From a virus, in IMG/VR virus record IMGVR_UViG_3300017917_001030, positions 62,001 through 126,000 of that record: 64,000 nt of DNA; one strand, given 5' to 3'. The position numbers were made by a program, and so were the translations under genes. The notes under the pieces were generated by a model, which searched no databases, was not told the DNA's origin, and saw nothing but the letters and a program-made list of their open reading frames with translations. Shown here in pieces: positions 28,043-36,630 of this stretch. Numbering within the stretch: position 1 is the first letter of the stretch; each line of letters begins with the position of its first letter.

Positions 28043-29926
28043 ATGGATTTCAAACAATTTCTCTCCGAGGAAAAGCACGATACCATCGCAGTTCTTAATG
28101 GTAGAATGACCCCTGTTACCAAGGGTCACGAAGAGAACGTAAATGGGCTAAAAAAGTTGGCAAAAGAACATAATGCCGATCATTTAGTTATTGCTACTCA
28201 CTCCCACGATACAAAGACTGAAGGCTCTGCTAATAAAAATCCTCTTTCTCCAGCGCAGAAAGAAAAGCACCTTCATAGAGCATTCCCAAACACAAATATA
28301 CAGATGACTTCTAAAGAGAAGCCATCCATTTTCCATCATCTTTCTGACCTTCATAAGAAAGGTTATAAGCACGTTGTTCTTGCATCCGGTGCTGATAGAA
28401 CAGAGGATTATGAGCGAGTAAAGAAGTATAACGGTGTTAAGGGTTCTCACGGTTACTACAAATTTAAATCCATTAAGACAGCAAGTACAGGTGAAAGAAA
28501 AGAAGGCGTATCTGGTACAGATATGAGAAAACACGCCGCTTCTGGTAACTTTGAGAAGTTTAAAGAAGGCCTTGCATCTAAGCTTGCAAGCAACGAAAAG
28601 CATGCTAAAGACATCTATAACGATGTTAGACACGGTATGCATATCAAAGAAGATTACGAAAATCCAAACAGATTCGATTGGGGCACACCCGAAGGTACTA
28701 ACCATGCCATGAAAATGACACCTGGAATGGAACCAGAAAAGATTGTTTGTCCTGTTGGCGAAACATGGAGCAAAGGAAAGGGAACGTGTGTTCCTATTCG
28801 TGAAGCATATATTGCTAACGAAATATTCAACCTTGGTTCTATTGTAGAAGCAACCGACGGTGTTGCAGGTGAAATCGTTTACAGAGGTTCCTCTTACGTA
28901 ACTATACAATTAGAAAATGGTGAGACAACAAAGCGTTGGTTAAAAGACGTGAAAGAAAGCACCAAAGAAATAATTATTAGCAAGAAAAAAATTAAAGAAA
29001 ATGTTTCTCCTGCTAGAAAAATTCCTGCTCTGTTAATGTCTAAAGAACAGTTAGCGGAAATGACCCGTGGTAATATGGAAATAGAATACATGGGTTACAA
29101 AACATCTAACCTTCATATGTCAACAGATGCTTCAGAAAAGCTAAAAGAACTGACTAGAAGAAATGATGTCAATCCTAAATTTGTTATGCAGGCTATCAGA
29201 GCGACGGATAATTATTTGCAGATACAAAAGGATGCATCTAACGAAGGTTTCGCAAAAGAAGAAACCGTCCATAGCTTTGTAAATATGGTAGCAATTGCTC
29301 ACGATACATTAAATATGCTAGGCGTATCTGATCAAGAACTAGTATATATGAATGATAACCTTAAAGCAATGTCCGATCTAAGTATGCACCGAGATGGTTC
29401 TTTTGCTAACGAACCTTATGTCGCTGTTCCTGTTGCAGGATTAGGTGATATAGAAGAAGGTGTTGATTCTTCAGACTACAGAATTGTTGTTGATAGCTTG
29501 GGGCGTAAACGAAGAGTTCGTGCTAACAGAATAATTACAGATAAAGAAACAGACAAGGATACCGAAATGAAAGAATCCAAATTAAATCTATCTTCATTCA
29601 GAGAAAAGATCAAGGTAGAAGAGCAAACAGTTGATCCAAAATCATTAGATGCTATTGAATCTCCTACACACGCCAGAGATATTAATTTTAGAGGCGAAAA
29701 AGATGTATTCCATGGAATTGATAAGCCTATTGAAGGACAAGATGTTGACGGCAAACAGCTAGGCATGGTTTCATTCAAGTCTTTTATGAATGCTCCAGAA
29801 ACACAAAAGGTTGCTGCAGAGCATGCTAAGGATAGACAAGATGTACACAGAGCGCAGGTAGAATTGGCACAAAGCCATAGCCCTGCATATAAACAAATGT
29901 CAAAAGCAGCTAGACAGGACGTATAA
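28043..29926 (+). CDS. Nucleotidyltransferase-domain late protein, 627 aa
   Basis: The leader MDFKQFLSEEKHD is capsid-targeting-like. Residues 14-35 (IAVLNGRMTPVTKGHEENVN) match the first strand and TxGH motif of cytidylyltransferase/NMN-adenylyltransferase folds, and VSGTDMRKHA (about 160) matches the C-terminal SSTxxR motif. The rest (about 200-627) is charged, with segments that look like separate small domains. It may make or modify a nucleotide cofactor, and may be packaged. Fold call fairly good; substrate unknown. Confidence 0.68.
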   Translation: MDFKQFLSEEKHDTIAVLNGRMTPVTKGHEENVNGLKKLAKEHNADHLVIATHSHDTKTEGSANKNPLSPAQKEKHLHRAFPNTNIQMTSKEKPSIFHHLSDLHKKGYKHVVLASGADRTEDYERVKKYNGVKGSHGYYKFKSIKTASTGERKEGVSGTDMRKHAASGNFEKFKEGLASKLASNEKHAKDIYNDVRHGMHIKEDYENPNRFDWGTPEGTNHAMKMTPGMEPEKIVCPVGETWSKGKGTCVPIREAYIANEIFNLGSIVEATDGVAGEIVYRGSSYVTIQLENGETTKRWLKDVKESTKEIIISKKKIKENVSPARKIPALLMSKEQLAEMTRGNMEIEYMGYKTSNLHMSTDASEKLKELTRRNDVNPKFVMQAIRATDNYLQIQKDASNEGFAKEETVHSFVNMVAIAHDTLNMLGVSDQELVYMNDNLKAMSDLSMHRDGSFANEPYVAVPVAGLGDIEEGVDSSDYRIVVDSLGRKRRVRANRIITDKETDKDTEMKESKLNLSSFREKIKVEEQTVDPKSLDAIESPTHARDINFRGEKDVFHGIDKPIEGQDVDGKQLGMVSFKSFMNAPETQKVAAEHAKDRQDVHRAQVELAQSHSPAYKQMSKAARQDV

Positions 29927-29928
29927 AA

Positions 29929-30366
29929 ATGAATGAATTAGAATTAGCATTAAAGAAGGTACTTGCCGATACATTCACGATGTATTTTAAAGCACATGTA
30001 TTTCATTGGAACGTAGAAGGGCCTGATTTTAAACAGTATCACGATTTCTTCGGTGGTTTATATGAGGAACTATTTGGTGCAGTAGATCCCATTGCAGAAC
30101 ATTGCAGAGCTTTGGGATACTATACTCAGACATCTTTAAATCAGATGTTAGATTTAAAAATTATTCCTGAGCAAGAACAAGTTTTAACTGATCCAAGATC
30201 AATGGCACGAGAGTTGCTAACAAATAACGATATGATTATTGTATCGTTGATGCGTGCATATCAAGAAGCCGAAAAGGCAACAGAGCTTGGTCTATGTAAT
30301 TTCCTACAAGATAGAATTGATGTACACACCAAGCATGGTTGGATGTTAAGAGCGGTAACAAAATGA
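29929..30366 (+). CDS. Dps-like ferritin-fold protein, 145 aa
   Basis: KAHVFHWNVEGPDFKQYHDF FGGLYEELFGAVDPIAEHCR carries the Dps ferroxidase pattern (His of FHWN, His of YHDF, Asp and Glu of VDPIAEH) and the usual helix spacing. Dps proteins store iron and protect DNA. The gene starts two bases after the preceding stop and ends overlapping the next ATG (ATGA), inside the late operon, so the product may be in the virion. Confidence 0.8.
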   Translation: MNELELALKKVLADTFTMYFKAHVFHWNVEGPDFKQYHDFFGGLYEELFGAVDPIAEHCRALGYYTQTSLNQMLDLKIIPEQEQVLTDPRSMARELLTNNDMIIVSLMRAYQEAEKATELGLCNFLQDRIDVHTKHGWMLRAVTK

Positions 30367-30821
30367 TTAAGTTTTCAGATTACCTAGGGCAAGATCTAGA
30401 AGTTAACGAAGAAGAACTTGTAGAATCTGTAGAGTGGGAAGATATCGAAGATACCTATACCGCTGAGGATTTTATTGAAGTTCTTGATGAAGAGTACTTG
30501 GACGAAAAGTTATCCGTTACAGCTAGAATTAAAAAGGGCCAGAAGTTAAAATCTAGAAAGACTGCGTTTGCGCAGGCCAGAAAGATGAAACTACGCAGAA
30601 CTTCTAACCCCGAAGTAATCGGTAAGCGTGCTAAAGTTGCAGCAAGACGTTCTATTATTAAGAAGTTATTAAAGGGCAGAGATAAGAGTAAGTTATCTGC
30701 TCAAGAAAAAGATAGAATAGAAAAACAAGCAACTATGATTATGTCTAATCAAAAGGGTCTTGTAGTTAGAATGATTCCAAAGGTTAGAGATTTAGAACGC
30801 CAACGGTTAAAGAGCAAATAA
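30363..30821 (+). CDS. Late protein with acidic head and basic tail, 152 aa
   Basis: Start ATG 30363 overlaps the Dps-like stop. The leader MIKFSDYLGQDLEV resembles capsid-targeting sequences; residues up to about 60 are very acidic and helical (EEELVESVEWEDIEDTY), and the rest is strongly basic (KKGQKLKSRKTAFAQARKMK; RAKVAARRSIIKKLLKGRDK). Such two-part charge is typical of prohead core or internal proteins of T4-like phages. Function inferred only from that and position. Confidence 0.65.
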   Translation: MIKFSDYLGQDLEVNEEELVESVEWEDIEDTYTAEDFIEVLDEEYLDEKLSVTARIKKGQKLKSRKTAFAQARKMKLRRTSNPEVIGKRAKVAARRSIIKKLLKGRDKSKLSAQEKDRIEKQATMIMSNQKGLVVRMIPKVRDLERQRLKSK

Positions 30822-31732
30822 TGGACAAGGTTTCTTTAGCTATACAGGAAAATCTTAATAAATGGTTCAAAGAAAAGTGGGTTAGATTTGGACCAGATGG
30901 AAAAATAAGAGGAGCCTGTGCAAGAGGAGATGATTCTGAGGGAAAGCCGAAGTGTCTTCCAATGGCAAAGGCTCATGCATTAGGTAAGAAGGGTCGTGCT
31001 AGTGCAGCTGCAAGAAAACGCAGAGAAGACCCCAATCCAGAGCGTAGTGGTAGCGCAATTAATGTTGCTACTCGAAAAGAAGGAATAGAAATGGATAATC
31101 AGGCATGTCCTCATTGTGGTGGACCTCTATTTGAAGATTTGTTAATGGCTGAAGAAAAAGACGCATGCTATTATAAAGTTAAGAGCAAGTATAAAATATG
31201 GCCAAGTGCTTATGCATCTGGTGCGTTAGTTCAATGCAGAAAAAAGGGCGCCTCTAATTGGGGAAATAAAAACGAATCCGAAGGTACAGATATGAAGATG
31301 AAGAAAAAGACATATTCAAAGTTAAAAGAGGAACTAGACCAGGTATATTGTTCTGAGTGTCTAGAAGACGAGTATGGATATGTCGAGGAAACCTTCGAAG
31401 TAACAGGCAATGAGCAATATGAGGACTGGGGCGAGTCTGAAGACCTAACAGAAGCAGAATATCAAGGCAAACAAGTCTCACTTCATAAGCCTTTTAGAAC
31501 ATCAGATGGCAAAGGTAAATTTGCTGTCTATGCAAAGAATGAAAAAGGGAACGTAGTCAAAGTTAATTTCGGTGATACCACCGGATTGACAATTAAGACA
31601 AGCAATCCTGAAAGACGTCGTAATTTTAGAGCCAGACACAACTGTGATAATCCTGGTCCAAAACACAAGGCCCGTTATTGGTCATGCAAGGCATGGTCAA
31701 GAGGTTCGGTTAAAGCCGGAATCGGCGCTTAA
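30821..31732 (+). CDS. Late protein with two Cys-rich virion-type domains, 303 aa
   Basis: The N-terminus EKWVRFGPDGKIRGACARGD followed by KPKCLPMAKAHALGKKGRAS is a small domain I recognise from large phages (DUF5872-like). A CPHCGG knuckle follows near residue 98, a YYKVKSKYKIWPSAYASGAL domain near 120-150, an acidic Cys-containing region, and a C-terminal basic domain (RRRNFRARHNCDNPGPKHKA). Metal binding is likely. Start overlaps the previous stop. Function unknown. Confidence 0.65.
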   Translation: MDKVSLAIQENLNKWFKEKWVRFGPDGKIRGACARGDDSEGKPKCLPMAKAHALGKKGRASAAARKRREDPNPERSGSAINVATRKEGIEMDNQACPHCGGPLFEDLLMAEEKDACYYKVKSKYKIWPSAYASGALVQCRKKGASNWGNKNESEGTDMKMKKKTYSKLKEELDQVYCSECLEDEYGYVEETFEVTGNEQYEDWGESEDLTEAEYQGKQVSLHKPFRTSDGKGKFAVYAKNEKGNVVKVNFGDTTGLTIKTSNPERRRNFRARHNCDNPGPKHKARYWSCKAWSRGSVKAGIGA

Positions 31733-31738
31733 TAAATA
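31731..31738 (+). promoter_or_regulatory. Variant late promoter
   Basis: AATAAATA, one mismatch to TATAAATA, overlapping the end of the preceding gene, 37 bases before ATG 31768. The same variant precedes genes at 54226 and 63334. Confidence 0.5.
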
Positions 31739-31767
31739 TTCATAGAAACATCTTAAGGGAAACCAAA

Positions 31768-32646
31768 ATGCAAAGAATCACTAACGATTTGTTTGAGTCT
31801 ATCAGAAAAATTACTTCAACCGAAGTTCAACAGTTGTCTGAGGAATCTCAAACATTAGACGAAAAAAAGAAAATGAAAATGGAGAAGGAAGAGCCTGAAG
31901 AAAAAATGGAAAAAGAAGAAGGCGAATCCATGAAGGAAGCTCTTGTCGGTAAGCAAGCTGTTCTAGATAAAAATAAGAACAACAAGCTAGACAAAGAAGA
32001 CTTCAAAATTCTTCGCGGTGAAAAGGCAATGAAGGAAGAAGAAGAAAAAGAAGATGAAAGTCTTGATGAAGCTTCTTACTCCGCTAAGGCAGCCCGCAAG
32101 GGTAAAGATATCGGCAAGCCAGGCAAAATGTTTGGTAAGATTGCAGGTAGTGCAGCTAAGAAATATGGCTCTGAAGAAAGAGGCAAGAAAGTTGCTGGTG
32201 CAGTTCTAGCTAAGCTACGTGCTAAGCATATGAAAGAAGAAGCAGATCTAATTGAATCTGTTACAGAAACAGTTATCAAGCATGATGACTTTGTAATTGA
32301 AGTTACAAATAATCCTACAGTAGGAGACTTCTTGAAGGCGTTGCAAACAATCGTTCCTGTTCAAGAAGAAGCAGATCAAGCGGAAGTTGTTGCTGCAGCA
32401 ATGGAAGCATTCGACGAGCAAAACGTTGATGTTATCATTGAAGCATTTACACGTTCTGAGATTGGTGAGAAAATTGCTGCTCATAAAAAGGCAGGTAACC
32501 TAGTGGCAGGCGAAAAGTTTTCTGTTAAGGACGGAAAGCCATACGCTGAATATGTGGTAACTGATAAAGAAGGTAACCGCAAAAAATATATTCATCATGG
32601 CACGACACGTCGCATGGAAAGCATGCTAGCATCCAAAACAAAATAA
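31768..32646 (+). CDS. Charged late protein, possible prohead core or scaffold, 292 aa
   Basis: MQRITNDLFESIRKITSTEV starts a long Glu/Lys-rich region (KMKMEKEEPEEKMEKEEGES). DKNKNNKLDKEDF resembles an EF-hand calcium loop. A basic repeat-like segment (KIAGSAAKKYGSEERGKKVA) follows, then a helical domain and a folded C-terminus (KFSVKDGKPYAEYVVTDKEG). Composition suits an internal scaffold or core protein. No enzyme motif. Confidence 0.6.
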   Translation: MQRITNDLFESIRKITSTEVQQLSEESQTLDEKKKMKMEKEEPEEKMEKEEGESMKEALVGKQAVLDKNKNNKLDKEDFKILRGEKAMKEEEEKEDESLDEASYSAKAARKGKDIGKPGKMFGKIAGSAAKKYGSEERGKKVAGAVLAKLRAKHMKEEADLIESVTETVIKHDDFVIEVTNNPTVGDFLKALQTIVPVQEEADQAEVVAAAMEAFDEQNVDVIIEAFTRSEIGEKIAAHKKAGNLVAGEKFSVKDGKPYAEYVVTDKEGNRKKYIHHGTTRRMESMLASKTK

Positions 32647-32663
32647 AGACGGTAACTCGTTTT

Positions 32664-32671
32664 TATAAATA
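32664..32671 (+). promoter_or_regulatory. T4-type late promoter
   Basis: Exact TATAAATA, 20 bases before ATG 32691, with AGGAGA at 32680-32685 in the short leader. Confidence 0.7.
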
Positions 32672-32690
32672 ATAAAAATAGGAGACAAAA

Positions 32691-33230
32691 ATGTCACAAT
32701 GGGGTAAATTAGAAAGACTAGAACAAGCAGCAACAGCTACAGCAAATACAGGTAGCTCTACTATTGTTCTAAGTACACAACGTGCTACAGCAGCTAACGG
32801 CTGGGCAGTTGGTTATTCTGTAGTTATTGCTAACGTAGATTACAGAATCGCAGCAATCACTTCTGCAAATACAGTAGTATTAGACACCGCATATGTTGGT
32901 GCTAACGTTGCTGCAGCAAACGTTGCTATTCAGCAAGATCCAAAAGATATCAGAACAAATGGTTGGGGTACAACTTTTGCATCTGGTAGCGGAGCAAATA
33001 CTGTAAACAAAGGTACAGTATATGGTGTTGACCGTACTGAAATGGGTGTTGCTGGTAATAAGGCTAACGGCTTTAGCCACACTGGTTGGACTTACTACAA
33101 GACATATACTAATACACAAGGCGCAACACGCCACAAGGCAGAGGTATTAGTTGCTATGTCCAAGAACTTTAACGCTAACGCAACAGGTACACTACAAACT
33201 GATGCTAATGACGGCTCTGTTCTAAGTTAA
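32691..33230 (+). CDS. Virion structural-type protein, 179 aa
   Basis: The protein is small, Ala/Thr/Gly/Asn-rich and probably all beta (MSQWGKLERLEQAATATANT; WTYYKTYTNTQGATRHKAEV). It has a dedicated late promoter and strong ribosome site, suggesting high expression. A decoration, tail or neck role is plausible; no family is recognised with certainty. Confidence 0.6.
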   Translation: MSQWGKLERLEQAATATANTGSSTIVLSTQRATAANGWAVGYSVVIANVDYRIAAITSANTVVLDTAYVGANVAAANVAIQQDPKDIRTNGWGTTFASGSGANTVNKGTVYGVDRTEMGVAGNKANGFSHTGWTYYKTYTNTQGATRHKAEVLVAMSKNFNANATGTLQTDANDGSVLS

Positions 33231-33252
33231 TCCTTTCTCCTAGGGTGGGTTA

Positions 33253-36200
33253 ATGGCAGATACAAGAGTATCGCAGCTTAATACTGCAAATGTAGTTAAT
33301 AAGGACGACTTACTATATTTAGTACAAAATGATGAGAGCAAAAATGTAACTGCGGGTACATTATTTGCTTCTATAGTTGATCCTACATTAACTGGTAATA
33401 TATCGTTGGGTGGTGGCATCGTTGATGTCATCACTGGTCCTGGTGTCATTGACATCACAACCACAAGAACTGATCTTTTTGGTGGCGTTTCGGCTGATGC
33501 TAACGCCATTGCAAACGGGTCGGTTCTTCCTTCCACGATTTATTTCTACACTGCGAACACATCTGCTTCTGGTAGAGGTCTAACCTTTAAACCAGATACG
33601 CCATTAAATAAAACCCTTTATGTTACCCATGCTCGCGGTAAGATTCACTTATCTGGCGCACCAGGAACAGTAACATATGGCCCAGATGATTGGGTTGGTT
33701 CAGATGGTTTAAGACCTTTCCCTCGAGGTTTACACTTCGTTAAGGGATCTACATATACTCTTGATGTTAGTGATCCAACTAACGCAAGTAATATTATTGG
33801 TCTTTCTACATCTATTGACGGTTTAAACACATTAGGTCAAGATTACACTGTTAATGTAACACGTAATGGTACTCCTGGTACACCTGGCGCTAATATTGTT
33901 TACTACTTCCCAGATGTTCCTACGGATCTAGGCGGTAAGAACTACCTAGATATTCCTCAGGGTGTTGACGGTCAGTTAAAGGTTATTAACCTTGTTACGA
34001 CCAGAGGTGGTTCTTTCGTTATTACAAGTAACATTAAGAACAACCTTGCTATTGAATTAAGAAAAGTAGGCGACTCTGCTTTCTTAATGTATTCTGGTAA
34101 CTCTTGGTTACTAGTTGGTGCAAACCCAGGCTTGGCAACAACCTTCTCTGGTACTTCTGATGATGTTCCAGAAGGTCAAAAATTATACTTCACTGTAGAA
34201 AGAGCAAGAGCTTCTATTAGTGCAGGCGATGGTACCATTATTTACGATCAAGGCAATGGTACTATTCGTGCTAATTTGGCTACAGTTGGTGCTGCAGAAT
34301 TCGCTTTAGCTGCTGATAGCGCTAACACTGCAATATATTCTTTATATTCAGGGCAGGCAAATAACGCCAATACTGCAGGCTATGCAACATACGCAGGTCA
34401 AGCAAATAATGCTAATACTGCAAGCTACGCTAATGTTGCGGGTGTTGCTAATGTAGCGTTGACTCTTGCAACGAGTCATTATGCCAATATCTATGCTAAT
34501 GTATTGGATAGATTCTTAACAACACCTAATGTTACTTTCAACGATATTGTTGTTCAGGGTAACTTGATCGTTGAGGGTAATGTAACAACCTTAAATACTG
34601 CGGTATTGACGGTTGAAGATAAAAACATTGTTATTGCAAATGGTGCGGTAAATGCTGCAGCAGCCGATAATTCTGGCATCCAAATTGAGGGTGCCAATGC
34701 AAGTATTATATACTATGCTACAGGCGACAAATTTGCAATCAATAAAAATGTAGATATTACAGGAAATGTATCGGCTACCGGTACTGCTACAGTCCCAACA
34801 GTTGTAGCAAATACATTAACTGTTTCTGGTAATGTAGATATAAATGCCGCGGGAAATATTACAATCTCCGGTACATCTACATCATCCACAGTTGTTGCTA
34901 ATAATGCAGTAATCGCAAATGGTTTAACTGCTAATGGAACAATTAGTGCCGGTAATATTTCTATTATTGGTACATTCACTGCAAATAGTGCAACAGGCAT
35001 TTCCCTAGGAACGCCAACACTTGGTTCATTAACAAGTAATGCTGCAACATTTACAACAGCAACTTCTGTTACAAACGGTATCGCTAAATTGAACGAAATT
35101 TTAGGTAAACTAGTTCCCCCAGCACCACCTGACTTCCCAGGCGGAACTGCTATTGCTGTTCAAAGCTTGTCATCTTATCGTATGGCAAACTTTACCCAAA
35201 CAGATAGAACACCTCAAGCAAACGCAAACGTTGCTGGCGGTACAACAGTTACAACCGTAAGACGTGCTGCAACATATTCTACAAACACTGTTGCAACAAG
35301 AGGTCCTGGTGATACAGGTACAGTTACAGTTTATTTGAATGGCGCGCCTTCAGGTAGCAGAACATTAACAACACTATTGAATGGTAATGGCACATATAGT
35401 AACCTTATCATCACTAATAACTATGATTATGCAGTAGCGAATCCAAATATTACAGCCGGTTTCTGGTCTGTATTCTCTGCTTCTGCATCAGGTACTGTAG
35501 GCAATGGTTGGAATCAGGTTTACATTACTCATAGTACAACAGGCAATACAAATTCTTATAATTGGTATTATGACAATAGTGCTCCAGGTACACCTACATT
35601 TGCTAATGTTTCCATATTACCAACAACTGTAAGTAATACTTATTCAAGTACTATTCCTCATTATAATAGTTCGACTCAATTTACACTTACTGCTAACGTA
35701 AACAGATTGAGTGGTGATATGTATCCTACAAGTGATACATTCTTGACGGGTTCTGCAGGTGGAGCTTTCCAAACACCTGTAAGTAAAACATATGCTCAAC
35801 AAGGTATTGTAACACCATTGGTGAGAAATATGTATGTTGAGAGCGGCAGCGCAAATATCAACACTACATCCAATGTGATAACAGGATTTGGATCTAGTGC
35901 GACTGGACCATCATTGAGCGTAGTTAACAGCTATGCTACAGGAACACAAGCTTTTGCTCCTGGTGCAACAGTGCTATATAAGACAGGCACATCGAGCACG
36001 ATGGAGGAAACAAATATTACATTGACAGGTAGTATTGGTTCTGGCTCAGGTGCTGTCGTCCGAATCGAAAATCCTGGCTCAACTGATACACCTATATATA
36101 CAGCAAGTGCGACTGCTTTTAATAGTCAATCTAGTACATTGCAAACATATGATGCAACTATTGTTGCTGGTGTATTAAAGCACGATCAAACAAATTATTC

Positions 36201-36630
36201 TACTGGTTATTTACCAGTAGGCCCAGATTTGAGTTCTGGCAGAAGTGGTGCACAATATTTCACATTCAAGTTTATTAGAACTTCTGTATCGAAATTTGAT
36301 ATTAAATGGACAGGTACTATTGCAGGTCTATGGGTAGCATTGCCAGGTAGTACCATTGATACATCATCTACATTAAATGGTTGGTTAGATCTAAGTACTG
36401 CTTATGCTGGTGCAGGTGTACCGGGTGCAGGAACAGGTGGTAATGGAAGTAACGGTGGAGCATTGGGAACAGTTGCCCCATTGAATTCGGCACAAACAAA
36501 TAGACAAATCACTGCTACATTTGGTACTGTGAGCAGCTCCAGTACCGCAACAAATGAAATATACGTAAGAATAAAATTAACAAGCGGACAAAGCGTAACG
36601 GCATTGTCAGTATTAGCGGCGAGCAATTAA
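33253..36630 (+). CDS. Tail-fibre/adhesin-type structural protein, 1125 aa
   Basis: The N-terminus TRVSQLNTANVVNKDDLLYL VQND is a leader I recognise from large phage fibre proteins. Residues about 340-420 hold AGQANNANTAGYATYAGQ repeats, and about 435-500 hold the module TLNTAVLTVEDKNIVIANGA shared with the next fibre genes. The C-terminal half (from about 620) is a Ser/Thr/Gly-rich beta region, probably host-binding. The ATG follows GGGTGGGTTA after the preceding gene. Confidence 0.75.
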   Translation: MADTRVSQLNTANVVNKDDLLYLVQNDESKNVTAGTLFASIVDPTLTGNISLGGGIVDVITGPGVIDITTTRTDLFGGVSADANAIANGSVLPSTIYFYTANTSASGRGLTFKPDTPLNKTLYVTHARGKIHLSGAPGTVTYGPDDWVGSDGLRPFPRGLHFVKGSTYTLDVSDPTNASNIIGLSTSIDGLNTLGQDYTVNVTRNGTPGTPGANIVYYFPDVPTDLGGKNYLDIPQGVDGQLKVINLVTTRGGSFVITSNIKNNLAIELRKVGDSAFLMYSGNSWLLVGANPGLATTFSGTSDDVPEGQKLYFTVERARASISAGDGTIIYDQGNGTIRANLATVGAAEFALAADSANTAIYSLYSGQANNANTAGYATYAGQANNANTASYANVAGVANVALTLATSHYANIYANVLDRFLTTPNVTFNDIVVQGNLIVEGNVTTLNTAVLTVEDKNIVIANGAVNAAAADNSGIQIEGANASIIYYATGDKFAINKNVDITGNVSATGTATVPTVVANTLTVSGNVDINAAGNITISGTSTSSTVVANNAVIANGLTANGTISAGNISIIGTFTANSATGISLGTPTLGSLTSNAATFTTATSVTNGIAKLNEILGKLVPPAPPDFPGGTAIAVQSLSSYRMANFTQTDRTPQANANVAGGTTVTTVRRAATYSTNTVATRGPGDTGTVTVYLNGAPSGSRTLTTLLNGNGTYSNLIITNNYDYAVANPNITAGFWSVFSASASGTVGNGWNQVYITHSTTGNTNSYNWYYDNSAPGTPTFANVSILPTTVSNTYSSTIPHYNSSTQFTLTANVNRLSGDMYPTSDTFLTGSAGGAFQTPVSKTYAQQGIVTPLVRNMYVESGSANINTTSNVITGFGSSATGPSLSVVNSYATGTQAFAPGATVLYKTGTSSTMEETNITLTGSIGSGSGAVVRIENPGSTDTPIYTASATAFNSQSSTLQTYDATIVAGVLKHDQTNYSTGYLPVGPDLSSGRSGAQYFTFKFIRTSVSKFDIKWTGTIAGLWVALPGSTIDTSSTLNGWLDLSTAYAGAGVPGAGTGGNGSNGGALGTVAPLNSAQTNRQITATFGTVSSSSTATNEIYVRIKLTSGQSVTALSVLAASN

